From the NCBI RefSeq assembly GCF_004403185.1, contig NZ_SOHJ01000004.1, positions 186,001 to 250,000 on the forward strand: DNA of 64,000 bases, read 5' to 3'. A program made the position numbers and the translations under genes. This DNA comes from Cryobacterium suzukii. Its GTDB lineage: Bacteria > Actinomycetota > Actinomycetes > Actinomycetales > Microbacteriaceae. The notes below the pieces were generated by a model. The model saw nothing but the letters and a program-made list of their open reading frames with translations. It was not told the origin of the DNA and made no database searches. Shown here piece by piece: positions 1 through 7,675 of this stretch; position 1 is the stretch's first letter, and each line of letters begins with the position of its first letter.

Positions 1-941
1 ATCGGGCGCTCGGCGAAGCCGGTGCCGAGGTCGGGCAGTGACACGTCACCGTCGCCGTCGAGTCCGAGCACGAACACTCCCTGCGCCTTGAGCGCCTTGA
101 GCGTCTGGGTGAGGTTGCTCGCCATTGCGACGGGCGTGCGGGCGGCCGCGCCGGCGCTGGTCTTCCAGGCTGAGGCGGTCACGCCGACCGATCGGCGCTG
201 CGGCACGATGATTCCGTGGCCACCGAATGCAGCGGTCGAGCGGATGATCGCGCCCAGGTTGCGCGGGTCTGTGATGCCGTCGAGGGCCACGAACAACGGC
301 TTGTGGCCGCGGCTGATGGTGAGTTCGAGCAGTTCCATCGGGTGCGCGTACTCGTAGGCGGGGACTTTGAGTGCGAGCCCCTGGTGCACGGCGTCGCGAC
401 CGGCGAGACGGTCGAGTTCGGGGCGCATGACCTCGAGAATGGGGATGTTGCGGCTCGTCGCCATAAGCAGCACCTCTTTGACCCGCTCATCCATCTCGAT
501 GCGCGCGGCAATATAGAGCGTCAGTGCGGGGATCTTGGCCCGCAGCGCCTCGAGCACCGAGTTGCGGCCGGTGACAATCTCGTGCTCGTCGATCTGCTTC
601 GCGCGACGCGTCGAGGATCCGCCGCCGCCGGTGTTGCCGGTGCCACGCTGGGGCGCACCCTGCGAGGCGCCGCGGGCGCCTCCCCGAGGGGCTCCGCCAC
701 GGGCGCCGCCGCGGTTGGCGGAAGCATCCGCTGCGGGCCGCGAGTTGAAGCCGCCAGCGGCGGTGAACCGTTCGGCGGCCGCCTTGCGCTTGCCGGCGGG
801 GTGGTACGGACGGTCTTCAGCCTTGGGGGTGGGCTTTTTACCCTCGAGCGCCTGGCGGCCCTGGCCGCCGGAGCCGACCTGGGCTCCACGGCTGCCCTTG
901 CGCACCGCTCCGGTGCGCGATTTGCGGTCTAAGTTCTTCAT
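1..941 (-). CDS. rlmB: 23S rRNA (guanosine-2'-O-)-methyltransferase RlmB, 3' end cut by window edge
   Basis: This gene encodes a TrmH/RlmB-family SPOUT methyltransferase that methylates a 23S rRNA guanosine with S-adenosylmethionine. About 313 N-terminal residues are present; the C-terminal part of the SAM-binding knot lies beyond the left edge. After the start MKNLDRKSR comes an extension of about 85 residues rich in Arg, Gly, Ala and Pro, common in actinobacterial homologues and probably RNA-binding. The substrate-binding domain (GRNSVLEAL) and the SPOUT motif ALDGITDPRNLGAIIRS follow. The ATG shares its A with the cysS stop (TGATG), so the two genes are probably translationally coupled. 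The family call is secure; RlmB versus a close TrmH paralogue rests on the extension and the cysS context. Confidence 0.9.
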   Translation of the reverse strand, partial: MKNLDRKSRTGAVRKGSRGAQVGSGGQGRQALEGKKPTPKAEDRPYHPAGKRKAAAERFTAAGGFNSRPAADASANRGGARGGAPRGGARGASQGAPQRGTGNTGGGGSSTRRAKQIDEHEIVTGRNSVLEALRAKIPALTLYIAARIEMDERVKEVLLMATSRNIPILEVMRPELDRLAGRDAVHQGLALKVPAYEYAHPMELLELTISRGHKPLFVALDGITDPRNLGAIIRSTAAFGGHGIIVPQRRSVGVTASAWKTSAGAAARTPVAMASNLTQTLKALKAQGVFVLGLDGDGDVSLPDLGTGFAERP

Positions 942-2356
942 CAGTCAAAGCTCCAATGGGCACCCGACGGGGTGTCTTCGATGGTGATTCCGGCGGCGAC
1001 GAGTTCGTCCCGGATTCGGTCTGCGGCCGCGTAGTCGCGGTTTTCCCTGGCGAGGTTGCGGTCGCCGAGCAGTCGCTCGACCAACGCGCTCAGGGCCACC
1101 ATGGCCGGTTCGTCCGTCGCCACGGCCCAGCCGGGCGACAAAGGGTTGATTCCCAGTACTTCGCTCATCGCGAGTACTTCACTGCGAGCGGATGCCGCAG
1201 CGTGCAGGTCTTCGGCATCCAGCGCGGCGTTGCCGGCGCGCACGGTGTCATGGAGCACGCCGAGCGCCTGTGGAATGGCGAGATCGTCGTCCATAGCAGT
1301 GGCGAAATCGTCGGGCACGACCTCGACGCCGCTCCCAGCGAACCGGGTGCCGGCAAGGCGGCGGTCGGCACGGTCGAGAAAACTTTCCACGCGCTCGAGG
1401 GCAGCTTCAGCCTCGACCAGCGAGCCGTCGTTGTAGTCGATGGTGGAGCGATAGTGGGCAGCACCGAGGAAATAGCGCACGACGATGGCGCGGGCCTGGC
1501 TGAGCAGTTCGGCCGCGAACACCGAGTTACCGAGCGACTTCGACATCTTCTGACCGTTCACGTTCACCAGGCCGTTGTGCACCCAGTAGTTCGCAAAGTC
1601 GCTGCCGGCCGCGTTGGACTGCGCGAGCTCGTTCTCGTGGTGCGGAAACCGCAGATCGAGGCCACCGCCGTGAATGTCAAAGTGGTCGCCAAGGTAGCGG
1701 GCGGCCATGGCGGAGCACTCGATGTGCCAGCCCGGACGGCCCTGCCCCCACGGTGAGACCCAGGCGGCGGAGGCGGGCTCGCCGGCTTTGGAGCCTTTCC
1801 ATAGGGCGAAATCGCGCGGGTCGCGTTTGGCGCGGGGTGAGGCGTCCGTTGCCGCTTCCATATTGCCGGGCGACTGGTGGGTGAGTGCGCCATAGGCCGC
1901 CCAGCTCGCACTGTCGAAGTAGACGTCGCCGGATTCGTCGGGGGCCGCATAGGCGTGGCCGCGCTCGATCAGGGTGGCGATGATGGCCTGCATCTCGGTG
2001 ATGCTCGCCGTCGCGCGCGGCTCGTACGTGGGCGCAAGAATGCCGAGGCGCTGGTAGCCGGCGGTGAACTCGAGCTCGTACCGGTAGGCGAGGGCCCACC
2101 ACTGCTCGCTCGACCCTGTCGCGTTGATCAGGATCTTGTCGTCGATGTCTGTGACATTGCGTACGAAGGTGACGTTCAGGCCACGGTAGCTGAGCCAGCG
2201 ACGAAGCTGGTCGTAGACCAGGGCGCTGCGCAGGTGACCGATGTGCGGGCTGGACTGCACGGTGGGTCCACACACGTACATCGAGACCTGCCCCGCTTCG
2301 AGGGGGACAAAGTCGCGCAAGGCCTGCGCCTTCGAATCGTACAGTTGCATGCTCAC
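941..2356 (-). CDS. cysS: Cysteinyl-tRNA synthetase
   Basis: CysS charges tRNA-Cys with cysteine in the cytoplasm. The 471-residue protein has the normal class I layout: the HIGH motif at residues 38-41, the KMSKS motif at about 270-274, and zinc ligands matching the family pattern (Cys29, Cys214, and His239 in the PHHE motif). IECSAMAARYLG is the usual segment around the second zinc cysteine. In many actinobacteria cysS sits directly downstream of ispD/ispF and carD and upstream of rlmB. Here rlmB is still adjacent, but 13 kb of sugar-transport genes separate cysS from ispDF. Mycothiol ligase MshC is a paralogue, but the length and the rlmB neighbour favour CysS. Confidence 0.95.
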   Translation of the reverse strand: MSMQLYDSKAQALRDFVPLEAGQVSMYVCGPTVQSSPHIGHLRSALVYDQLRRWLSYRGLNVTFVRNVTDIDDKILINATGSSEQWWALAYRYELEFTAGYQRLGILAPTYEPRATASITEMQAIIATLIERGHAYAAPDESGDVYFDSASWAAYGALTHQSPGNMEAATDASPRAKRDPRDFALWKGSKAGEPASAAWVSPWGQGRPGWHIECSAMAARYLGDHFDIHGGGLDLRFPHHENELAQSNAAGSDFANYWVHNGLVNVNGQKMSKSLGNSVFAAELLSQARAIVVRYFLGAAHYRSTIDYNDGSLVEAEAALERVESFLDRADRRLAGTRFAGSGVEVVPDDFATAMDDDLAIPQALGVLHDTVRAGNAALDAEDLHAAASARSEVLAMSEVLGINPLSPGWAVATDEPAMVALSALVERLLGDRNLARENRDYAAADRIRDELVAAGITIEDTPSGAHWSFD

Positions 2357-2481
2357 GCCTCCCAGTTTAGGTCAGGGGTCTGACCCGGCTCGGGTAGGCG
2401 CGGGACCCGGGCATGGACTCATGCTGATACAATCCAACTCTACGTCACGCCAGCGGGCGATCTGACCCAGGGAGCCCCTTA

Positions 2482-3432
2482 ATGCCCAGCCCACGCGAAC
2501 AGGAAATGTTTGTTCGTGCGGCGACCCTGTATTACATCGATGGCAAGTCTCAGGCTGAAGTCGCCACTGAACTGGGCATTTCTCGTTCCAATGTATCGCG
2601 GGTGCTCACGAGCGCCCGAGCGAATGGGATCGTCGATATTCGAATCAACGCTCCGTTTCGGCGAGATTCCAAGCTGGAACGTGACCTGATCAAGAAATAC
2701 GGGCTTCAGGAAGCGCGCGTCGCGCCGAGCGGAGCCCCAGAAATGCAGCTCGCACGTGTGGGTGAATTGGGCGCGCAGTGGCTGATGGACCACCTTCCCT
2801 TCGAAGGTTCCATCGCGCTGTCCTGGGGATCTGCCGTTCAGGCCGTTGTCGAGGAAACCGCGCGGGATCCCACACACTCCACCCTCGAGATTCTTCCCCT
2901 CGTCGGCGGTTTGTCGATCGTGGACGCCGCCCGGGACGGGAACGTTCTCGTACGGGCCCTCGCGATCAAGCTGGGCGCCCGCCACCGGCGCTTGTATGCT
3001 CCGGCCGTGGTCGAATCCACGACAGCCCGCACGGCGTTCCTCACCGAAACGTCGATCCGAACAGTGCTGGAAGCAGCCAGCGAAGCTCAGATCGCCATTG
3101 TCGGCATCGGCAGCGTTGGCGAGGGCGCGTCCTCGGCAATCATCGATTCGATGTCACTGTCAGCCACTGAACTCACTCAATTTAGTGATTCCGGTGCCGT
3201 TGGCGACTGCTGCACACGGTACTTCGACACCAATGGCAGGGCTGTCGATTCGTCAGTCAATGACCACGTGATTGCGATCGACCTCGCGAGCCTACGAAAA
3301 ATTCCCAAGGTAGTCGGCGTCGCTGCCGGCATCCATAAACTAGCGGGAACACACGGGGCGCTCAAGGGCAAACTCCTGCACTCGCTGGTTGTCGACTCCA
3401 CTCTCGCTACCGCCCTCCTCGCTCTGGACTAG
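2482..3432 (+). CDS. SorC-family sugar-binding transcriptional regulator
   Basis: A 316-residue regulator of the SorC/DeoR type. It has an N-terminal helix-turn-helix at about residues 22-43 (SQAEVATELGISRSNVSR) and a C-terminal sugar-phosphate-binding domain of the SorC family (LSWGSAVQAVVE, EILPLVGG, IVGIGSVGEG). Proteins of this family bind a phosphorylated sugar and regulate adjacent catabolic operons. The upstream GGGAGCCCC puts a ribosome site a few bases before the ATG. It is the only transcription factor in the PTS island, so it is the prime candidate for binding the repeated TCACATATGTGA-like operators at four promoters there (inference). Its stop overlaps that of the convergent EIIA gene in the word CTAG. 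Confidence 0.88.
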   Translation: MPSPREQEMFVRAATLYYIDGKSQAEVATELGISRSNVSRVLTSARANGIVDIRINAPFRRDSKLERDLIKKYGLQEARVAPSGAPEMQLARVGELGAQWLMDHLPFEGSIALSWGSAVQAVVEETARDPTHSTLEILPLVGGLSIVDAARDGNVLVRALAIKLGARHRRLYAPAVVESTTARTAFLTETSIRTVLEAASEAQIAIVGIGSVGEGASSAIIDSMSLSATELTQFSDSGAVGDCCTRYFDTNGRAVDSSVNDHVIAIDLASLRKIPKVVGVAAGIHKLAGTHGALKGKLLHSLVVDSTLATALLALD

Positions 3433-3929
3433 GAACCCGCTTCCGCAGTGAGCAGGTGGCCGAATATTGCCACGAGGCCATCCAGATCGGTCGCCTCCTC
3501 GAGGCGGTCGAACCAGTCTGGGGTCTGGAACAATCCGATGAGCTGGGTGAGGAGGAGGATCTGCTCGCGCGGATCCTGCACCAAAATCATTACAGCGACC
3601 CGCGCGTCGACAGACGATGCGGCGCCGCCCATCTCGCCGAACTGGACCGGACGCGCCAGCACCGCAACGCCGAGGCCTGATTTGAGCACGTGGACCGTAT
3701 CCGCATGCGGAATCGCTACGGGGATCTGCGTGGGCAACCCGGTGGGGAAGATTCTTTCGCGTGCAATCAGTGCCGCGCGAAATGTCGGAGCCACCCAGCC
3801 ATTCTTCTCTGCCTGGTCAGCGAGCGCTTCGAGCACATCGACGTCGTGGTCGGCGTCCAATCGAAAAATGCTAATTTCTCGATGCACTGACGTTGCCGCG
3901 GGAACAGACGTTGTCGAGTTGGTTTCCAT
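3429..3929 (-). CDS. PTS EIIA, galactitol/fructose type
   Basis: This is a 166-residue EIIA component of the galactitol/fructose-mannitol class. It takes the phosphate from HPr on a histidine and passes it to EIIB. The phosphorylated residue is probably His75 in PVAIPHADTVH, the usual IPHA context. I chose the ATG at 3929 (METNSTT) because AAGGA lies six bases upstream; an in-frame ATG at 3998 would run back through the promoter region. The gene diverges from the EIIB/EIIC pair across a 102-bp control region, so the three subunits of one transporter are split over two divergent transcripts. The name gatA is plausible, but the substrate is not shown by the sequence. Confidence 0.85.
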   Translation of the reverse strand: METNSTTSVPAATSVHREISIFRLDADHDVDVLEALADQAEKNGWVAPTFRAALIARERIFPTGLPTQIPVAIPHADTVHVLKSGLGVAVLARPVQFGEMGGAASSVDARVAVMILVQDPREQILLLTQLIGLFQTPDWFDRLEEATDLDGLVAIFGHLLTAEAGS

Positions 3930-3959
3930 ATAGTTCCTTACCTCGCCTAGAGCAACATC

Positions 3960-4014
3960 TTCACATATGACCCGCTTTAGTGCATAATTGTGACACATGG
4001 GTCAATGATGACCC
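3960..4014. promoter_or_regulatory. Operator region of the divergent EIIA / EIIB-EIIC promoters
   Basis: Two copies of the island's operator word occur 21 bp apart: TCACATATGACC (from 3961) and GCATAATTGTGA (3982-3993), each preserving one half of the TCACNTATGTGA pattern. A second element follows, a perfect inverted repeat GGGTCA-ATGA-TGACCC at 3999-4014, placed just before the EIIB start. A further TGACCC half-site is at 3968-3973. The arrangement suggests one regulator controlling both divergent genes; the assignment to the SorC protein is inferred. Confidence 0.6.
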
Positions 4015-4031
4015 TATAAAGGGGATAAGAA

Positions 4032-4316
4032 ATGGCACACAAAAAGATATTGGTCGTTTGTGGAACGGGGGCAGCCACTTCCACGGTCGTCGCGGTGAAA
4101 TTGAAAGAGTTTTGTCTCACCAATGGATATGACGTATCCATTACTCAGGGCAAAGTCTCTGACATTCTGCGTGGGCAGGCGTCAGCAGATTTCATCGTAG
4201 CGACGACCCAAGTTCCGGCATCAGTCGCCGTTCCGGTCATTGCCGGGCTACCTTTTCTCACTGGTATGGGCCTGGACCAGACGTTTGCACAAATTGAAGC
4301 TGCGCTCAAGGCCTAG
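4032..4316 (+). CDS. PTS EIIB, galactitol type
   Basis: A 94-residue cytoplasmic EIIB protein. It carries the phospho-cysteine loop near the N terminus: Cys10 in ILVVCGTGAATST, the P-loop-like signature of galactitol/ascorbate/lactose-type EIIB. It relays phosphate from EIIA to the incoming sugar bound by EIIC. The ATG is preceded by AAGGGGATAAGAA, a good ribosome site. It is co-oriented with the EIIC gene 87 bp downstream. The gap holds a small inverted repeat (ATGGCT / AGCCAT) of no clear role. Confidence 0.88.
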   Translation: MAHKKILVVCGTGAATSTVVAVKLKEFCLTNGYDVSITQGKVSDILRGQASADFIVATTQVPASVAVPVIAGLPFLTGMGLDQTFAQIEAALKA

Positions 4317-4403
4317 TCCACCGCGCACCGTCCGTGACCTGTTCACCATGGCTACCTTGAAAAGCCATACCGGACATCTACCTTCGCTACTGGAGTTCTA
4401 AGA

Positions 4404-5840
4404 ATGAATATCGTTCAAGAGATTCTTGAAAATATGACGAGCTACCTGACCTCTCTTGGTGCGGCCGTGACCCTGCCGATTTTGATCACCATATTCGGAA
4501 TGATTCTTGGCCAAAAATTTTCGCAAGCGTTGAGAGCGGGCGTTCTCATCGGCGTCGGATTCATTGGAATCAATCTGGTTATCGGTCTGATGGCATCAAC
4601 CGTGGGGCCGGCAGCGCAAAATTTCGCCAAGAACCTTGGCGTCGATCTCACCATCCTCGACGTGGGGTGGCCAGCCAGCGCCGCCATCGCCTTCGGGTCA
4701 ACGGTCGGTGCGCTTATCATCCCAGTTTGTCTCGCCGTCAACATGCTCCTGCTGTGGTCGGGCCTTACGCGGACGTTCAATATTGATCTGTGGAACTACT
4801 GGCATTTCGCGCTGGTGGGGGCTCTGGTCGGCGGTGTGACCGGAAGCTTCTGGCTCGGACTCGCTGCGTCGGCCGTCCATATGACGATCGTTTTGGCCCT
4901 CGCCGACCTGTCTGCACCCTGGATCCAGAAATACTTCAATTTTCCGGACATTTCCTTTCCCCACGGCACAAGCGCCCCTTACATTCTCTTAGCGGTGCCG
5001 TTGAACTGGATTTTCGACCGCATTCCCGGTTTTCGCAAGCTCAAAGCTGATCCCGAGAGCATCGAACGTCGATTCGGTGTATTCGGCGAATCGATGATTC
5101 TGGGACTCATCCTTGGCATTTTCATCGGACTGGCGGGCTACGGATTTGACAATCCCCGCGCAGATTCAATCTCCATCCTCGTTCTGGCGATCAGCCTGGC
5201 AGCCGTCCTCCTATTGCTCCCGAGAATGGTGTCCATTCTCATGGAGGGCCTGATCCCCGTGTCTGACTCGGCGCGGACATTCGTGCAGAAGCGTTTTCCC
5301 GGTCGCAAGTTCTACATCGGGTTGGACCCGGCCATCGCGGTCGGGCAGCCGGCCGTACTCGCGACGTCTCTAGTCCTAGTGCCCGTAACGGTGCTCGTGG
5401 CGATCGCTCTCGCACCGGCCGGCAATCAGGTACTACCTCTCGTAGACCTGGCTACGATCCCCTTCATCATCGCCATGATGGTTCCAATTTTTCGGGGAAA
5501 TATCATCCGCTCGGTTATCGGTGGCGCGATCGTTATCGGCGCTGGCCTGTTCATCGCGACCGCAACCGCTCCGCAATTTACCAAGATCGCGGCTGATTCT
5601 GGCTTCACCGACACACAGGGATCACAGCAAATCTCGTCCCTCGTCGACGGCGCAAACCCGCTGACGGGGCTTTTCTTCGCCGCTGCCAACTTGGGTGGGT
5701 GGACCGTTGCCGCCCTCGCCGCGATCGCGATCGGATTCGCCTTCTGGGTGAGCCGAGTGGAGAAGCGACGCGACATTGCTCGTGCATCACTGGCCACGGA
5801 TAATGTCCAACCTTCCGTCACCACTGCGACTGGTGCATAA
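4404..5840 (+). CDS. PTS EIIC, galactitol type permease
   Basis: A 478-residue integral membrane protein with about ten hydrophobic segments, matching the galactitol-type EIIC (GatC) family in length and features: an N-terminal MNIVQEILENMTSYLTSLGA and internal segments with FPHGTSAPYILLAVPLNWIFD. It forms the sugar channel used with the EIIA and EIIB encoded just upstream. Galactitol-type EIICs also carry pentitols, so the substrate is not fixed by homology. The coding strand ends before a strong bidirectional stem-loop shared with the convergent ptsI. Confidence 0.88.
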   Translation: MNIVQEILENMTSYLTSLGAAVTLPILITIFGMILGQKFSQALRAGVLIGVGFIGINLVIGLMASTVGPAAQNFAKNLGVDLTILDVGWPASAAIAFGSTVGALIIPVCLAVNMLLLWSGLTRTFNIDLWNYWHFALVGALVGGVTGSFWLGLAASAVHMTIVLALADLSAPWIQKYFNFPDISFPHGTSAPYILLAVPLNWIFDRIPGFRKLKADPESIERRFGVFGESMILGLILGIFIGLAGYGFDNPRADSISILVLAISLAAVLLLLPRMVSILMEGLIPVSDSARTFVQKRFPGRKFYIGLDPAIAVGQPAVLATSLVLVPVTVLVAIALAPAGNQVLPLVDLATIPFIIAMMVPIFRGNIIRSVIGGAIVIGAGLFIATATAPQFTKIAADSGFTDTQGSQQISSLVDGANPLTGLFFAAANLGGWTVAALAAIAIGFAFWVSRVEKRRDIARASLATDNVQPSVTTATGA

Positions 5841-5863
5841 TTCACGGTCCAGTTGCACGCACG

Positions 5864-5898
5864 AAGCGGCCCTGAGAAGACACGTCTCAGGGCCGCTT
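5864..5898. terminator. Bidirectional stem-loop terminator between EIIC and ptsI
   Basis: A perfect 12-bp inverted repeat, GCGGCCCTGAGA (5866-5877) and TCTCAGGGCCGC (5885-5896), with a 7-base loop is flanked by AA on the left and TTT on the right. It lies exactly between two convergent genes and can end transcription in both directions. Confidence 0.8.
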
Positions 5899-5916
5899 TG
5901 TCTGTCTGCACCTGGG

Positions 5917-7572
5917 TCAGGCCGTCGTGAACGCCTGCGCGAGGGCGCGCGCCTCCGCAGCACTGGACGCACCAAGCACCTGGGTGGCGAGCCGGGCAGC
6001 TTCGGCGCGGGTAAATCGCAATAGTTCGGCCCGAACATCAACCAGGGCTGCCGGGGTCATTGATAGAGACGTCGCGCCGAGGCCGACCAGCACAACGGCC
6101 AAAAGGGGGTCGCTGGCAGCTTCACCACAGACACCAACAGGAGTGCCGGCTGAATGGCCAGCGTTGCCGATGAGCTTAACCAACCGCAGCACGGCCGGAT
6201 GCCACGGGTCCTGGTAGGACGCGACGGAACCCAGCATTCGGTCGGCCGCCATCGTGTACTGCGTGAGATCGTTCGTTCCAATACTCACGAAGTCACAGGC
6301 CAGTGCTACCTGATCAGCCATCAGCGCGAGTGCAGGAATCTCCGCCATAACTCCGGCGACGCGAATTCCCAGTTCCCGGGCGAGTTCAACAAAATACCTG
6401 GTCTCCGCCAGATCTGTGACCATCGGCGCCATCACCCAGAGTTCGGCGGACGTGGCACGCTCAGCACCAGCCAGAGCGGTGAGTTGGTCGCGAAGCACCG
6501 CTTCGTTGGCGCGAAGCGCTCTAAGCCCACGAAGGCCTAGTGCCGGATTCTCTTCCAGACCGCCATGCAGAAACTTCAGCGGCTTATCGGCCCCGGCGTC
6601 GAGGCACCGCACGACCACTTTCTGCCCCGGAAAGGCTGCGAGGACAGACGTGTAGTGCGCCTGCTGCTCGGCAACCGTCGGTGCGGCCGTGGAATCCAGG
6701 AAGAGAAACTCCGTCCGGAACAGTCCCACTCCTTCGGCCCCCAACCGCACGGCCTGAGCGCAGTCAGCGCTGGATCCCAGATTGGCCAACAGGGGCAACG
6801 GCTCGCCATCACGCAGCGCCCCGGGGGCAAGGTCGAGGTATTGTTCGCGCGACAGTCTCGCAATTCGCTCCTCCGCAGTGGCAATTTCGTCAGCGCTCGG
6901 TGCCATGGTGATGCGCCCCGTCTCCGCATCGACGATGAGGATGGTTCCGTCGCTGATGTCGTCCGCGTGTTCGACGCCCACGACGGCGGGGAGGGACAGC
7001 GAACGCGCCAGGATCGCCGTGTGCGAGGTCGGCCCGCCGTCACGGGTGACGAGAGCGAGTACCTTGAGCGGGTCGAGGAGCACCGTATCTGCCGGGGCGA
7101 GATCCCGGGCCACGAGAATATATGGCGTCAAAGATTCCGGCAGACCCGGTGCGGGTACCCCTCGCAGCACGGCTATGACGCGCTGCGCCACGTCGTGGAG
7201 GTCGGCGGCTCGCTCAGCCAGATATCCGCCCAGCTCGATGAGACGCTCGGCAAATTCAGCGAAAGCATCGAAGACCGCGCGTTCCCCAGTGCTGCCCGCG
7301 TCGATTCGCGCGTTCACGTCATCGACGAGCGTTGGGTCCATGGCCATCATCGACTGTGCTTCCAACACCTCCTGCGCTTCACCACCGGCTGCTTCTGCGC
7401 GCTCGAGCAAATCAGTGGAGACCGTGGCGAACGCGGCGCTGACCAGCCGCTGTTCGGCCGGGGCACCCGTCGTGCGACGAGCCCGTGCCGGTTCCGCCAG
7501 AGCGACCGGCATCCGCAACACCGGGCCGACAGCCATCGCGCGCCCCACGCCAATACCGCACAGTTCTTTCAC
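5917..7572 (-). CDS. ptsI: PTS enzyme I (phosphoenolpyruvate-protein phosphotransferase)
   Basis: Enzyme I takes phosphate from PEP onto a histidine and hands it to HPr. The active His is about residue 184 in GGPTSHTAILARS; the PEP-binding C-terminal barrel carries GVGLFRTEFLF, MVPxx-type MAPMVTD, FVSIGTNDLTQY and the catalytic cysteine in VGVCGEAASD. I chose the GTG at 7572 (551 residues): GAAGGAG lies nine bases before it, inside what an upstream ATG (7596) would translate. It is downstream of the SAF oxidoreductase but separated by a strong stem-loop. Together with HPr at 12008-12277 it gives the island its own phosphorelay; whether it is the cell's only EI cannot be judged here. Confidence 0.93.
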   Translation of the reverse strand: MKELCGIGVGRAMAVGPVLRMPVALAEPARARRTTGAPAEQRLVSAAFATVSTDLLERAEAAGGEAQEVLEAQSMMAMDPTLVDDVNARIDAGSTGERAVFDAFAEFAERLIELGGYLAERAADLHDVAQRVIAVLRGVPAPGLPESLTPYILVARDLAPADTVLLDPLKVLALVTRDGGPTSHTAILARSLSLPAVVGVEHADDISDGTILIVDAETGRITMAPSADEIATAEERIARLSREQYLDLAPGALRDGEPLPLLANLGSSADCAQAVRLGAEGVGLFRTEFLFLDSTAAPTVAEQQAHYTSVLAAFPGQKVVVRCLDAGADKPLKFLHGGLEENPALGLRGLRALRANEAVLRDQLTALAGAERATSAELWVMAPMVTDLAETRYFVELARELGIRVAGVMAEIPALALMADQVALACDFVSIGTNDLTQYTMAADRMLGSVASYQDPWHPAVLRLVKLIGNAGHSAGTPVGVCGEAASDPLLAVVLVGLGATSLSMTPAALVDVRAELLRFTRAEAARLATQVLGASSAAEARALAQAFTTA

Positions 7573-7620
7573 GAAAGTTGCTCCTTCTTCTCTCAACGTT
7601 CACCCTTGTTAACCCGCAAA

Positions 7621-7660
7621 GCCGGACATCGCCGCTCATTGGGGAGCGATGATGTCCGGC
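7621..7660 (-). terminator. Stem-loop between SAF oxidoreductase and ptsI
   Basis: GCCGGACATC (7621-7630) and GATGTCCGGC (7651-7660) form a perfect 10-bp stem, extended inside by CGCTC/AGCG. On the transcribed (minus) strand it is followed by TTT. It could be a partial terminator that lowers ptsI expression relative to the upstream gene, or a processing site. Confidence 0.55.
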
Positions 7661-7675
7661 GAATTTAGCCCCGCG

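Noticed and set aside
216..1756. Long plus-strand open frames opposite rlmB and cysS
   Set aside because: They are mirror frames of GC-rich genes: no ribosome sites, Ala/Arg/Gly-biased translations and no recognisable domain, whereas the minus-strand products are clear.
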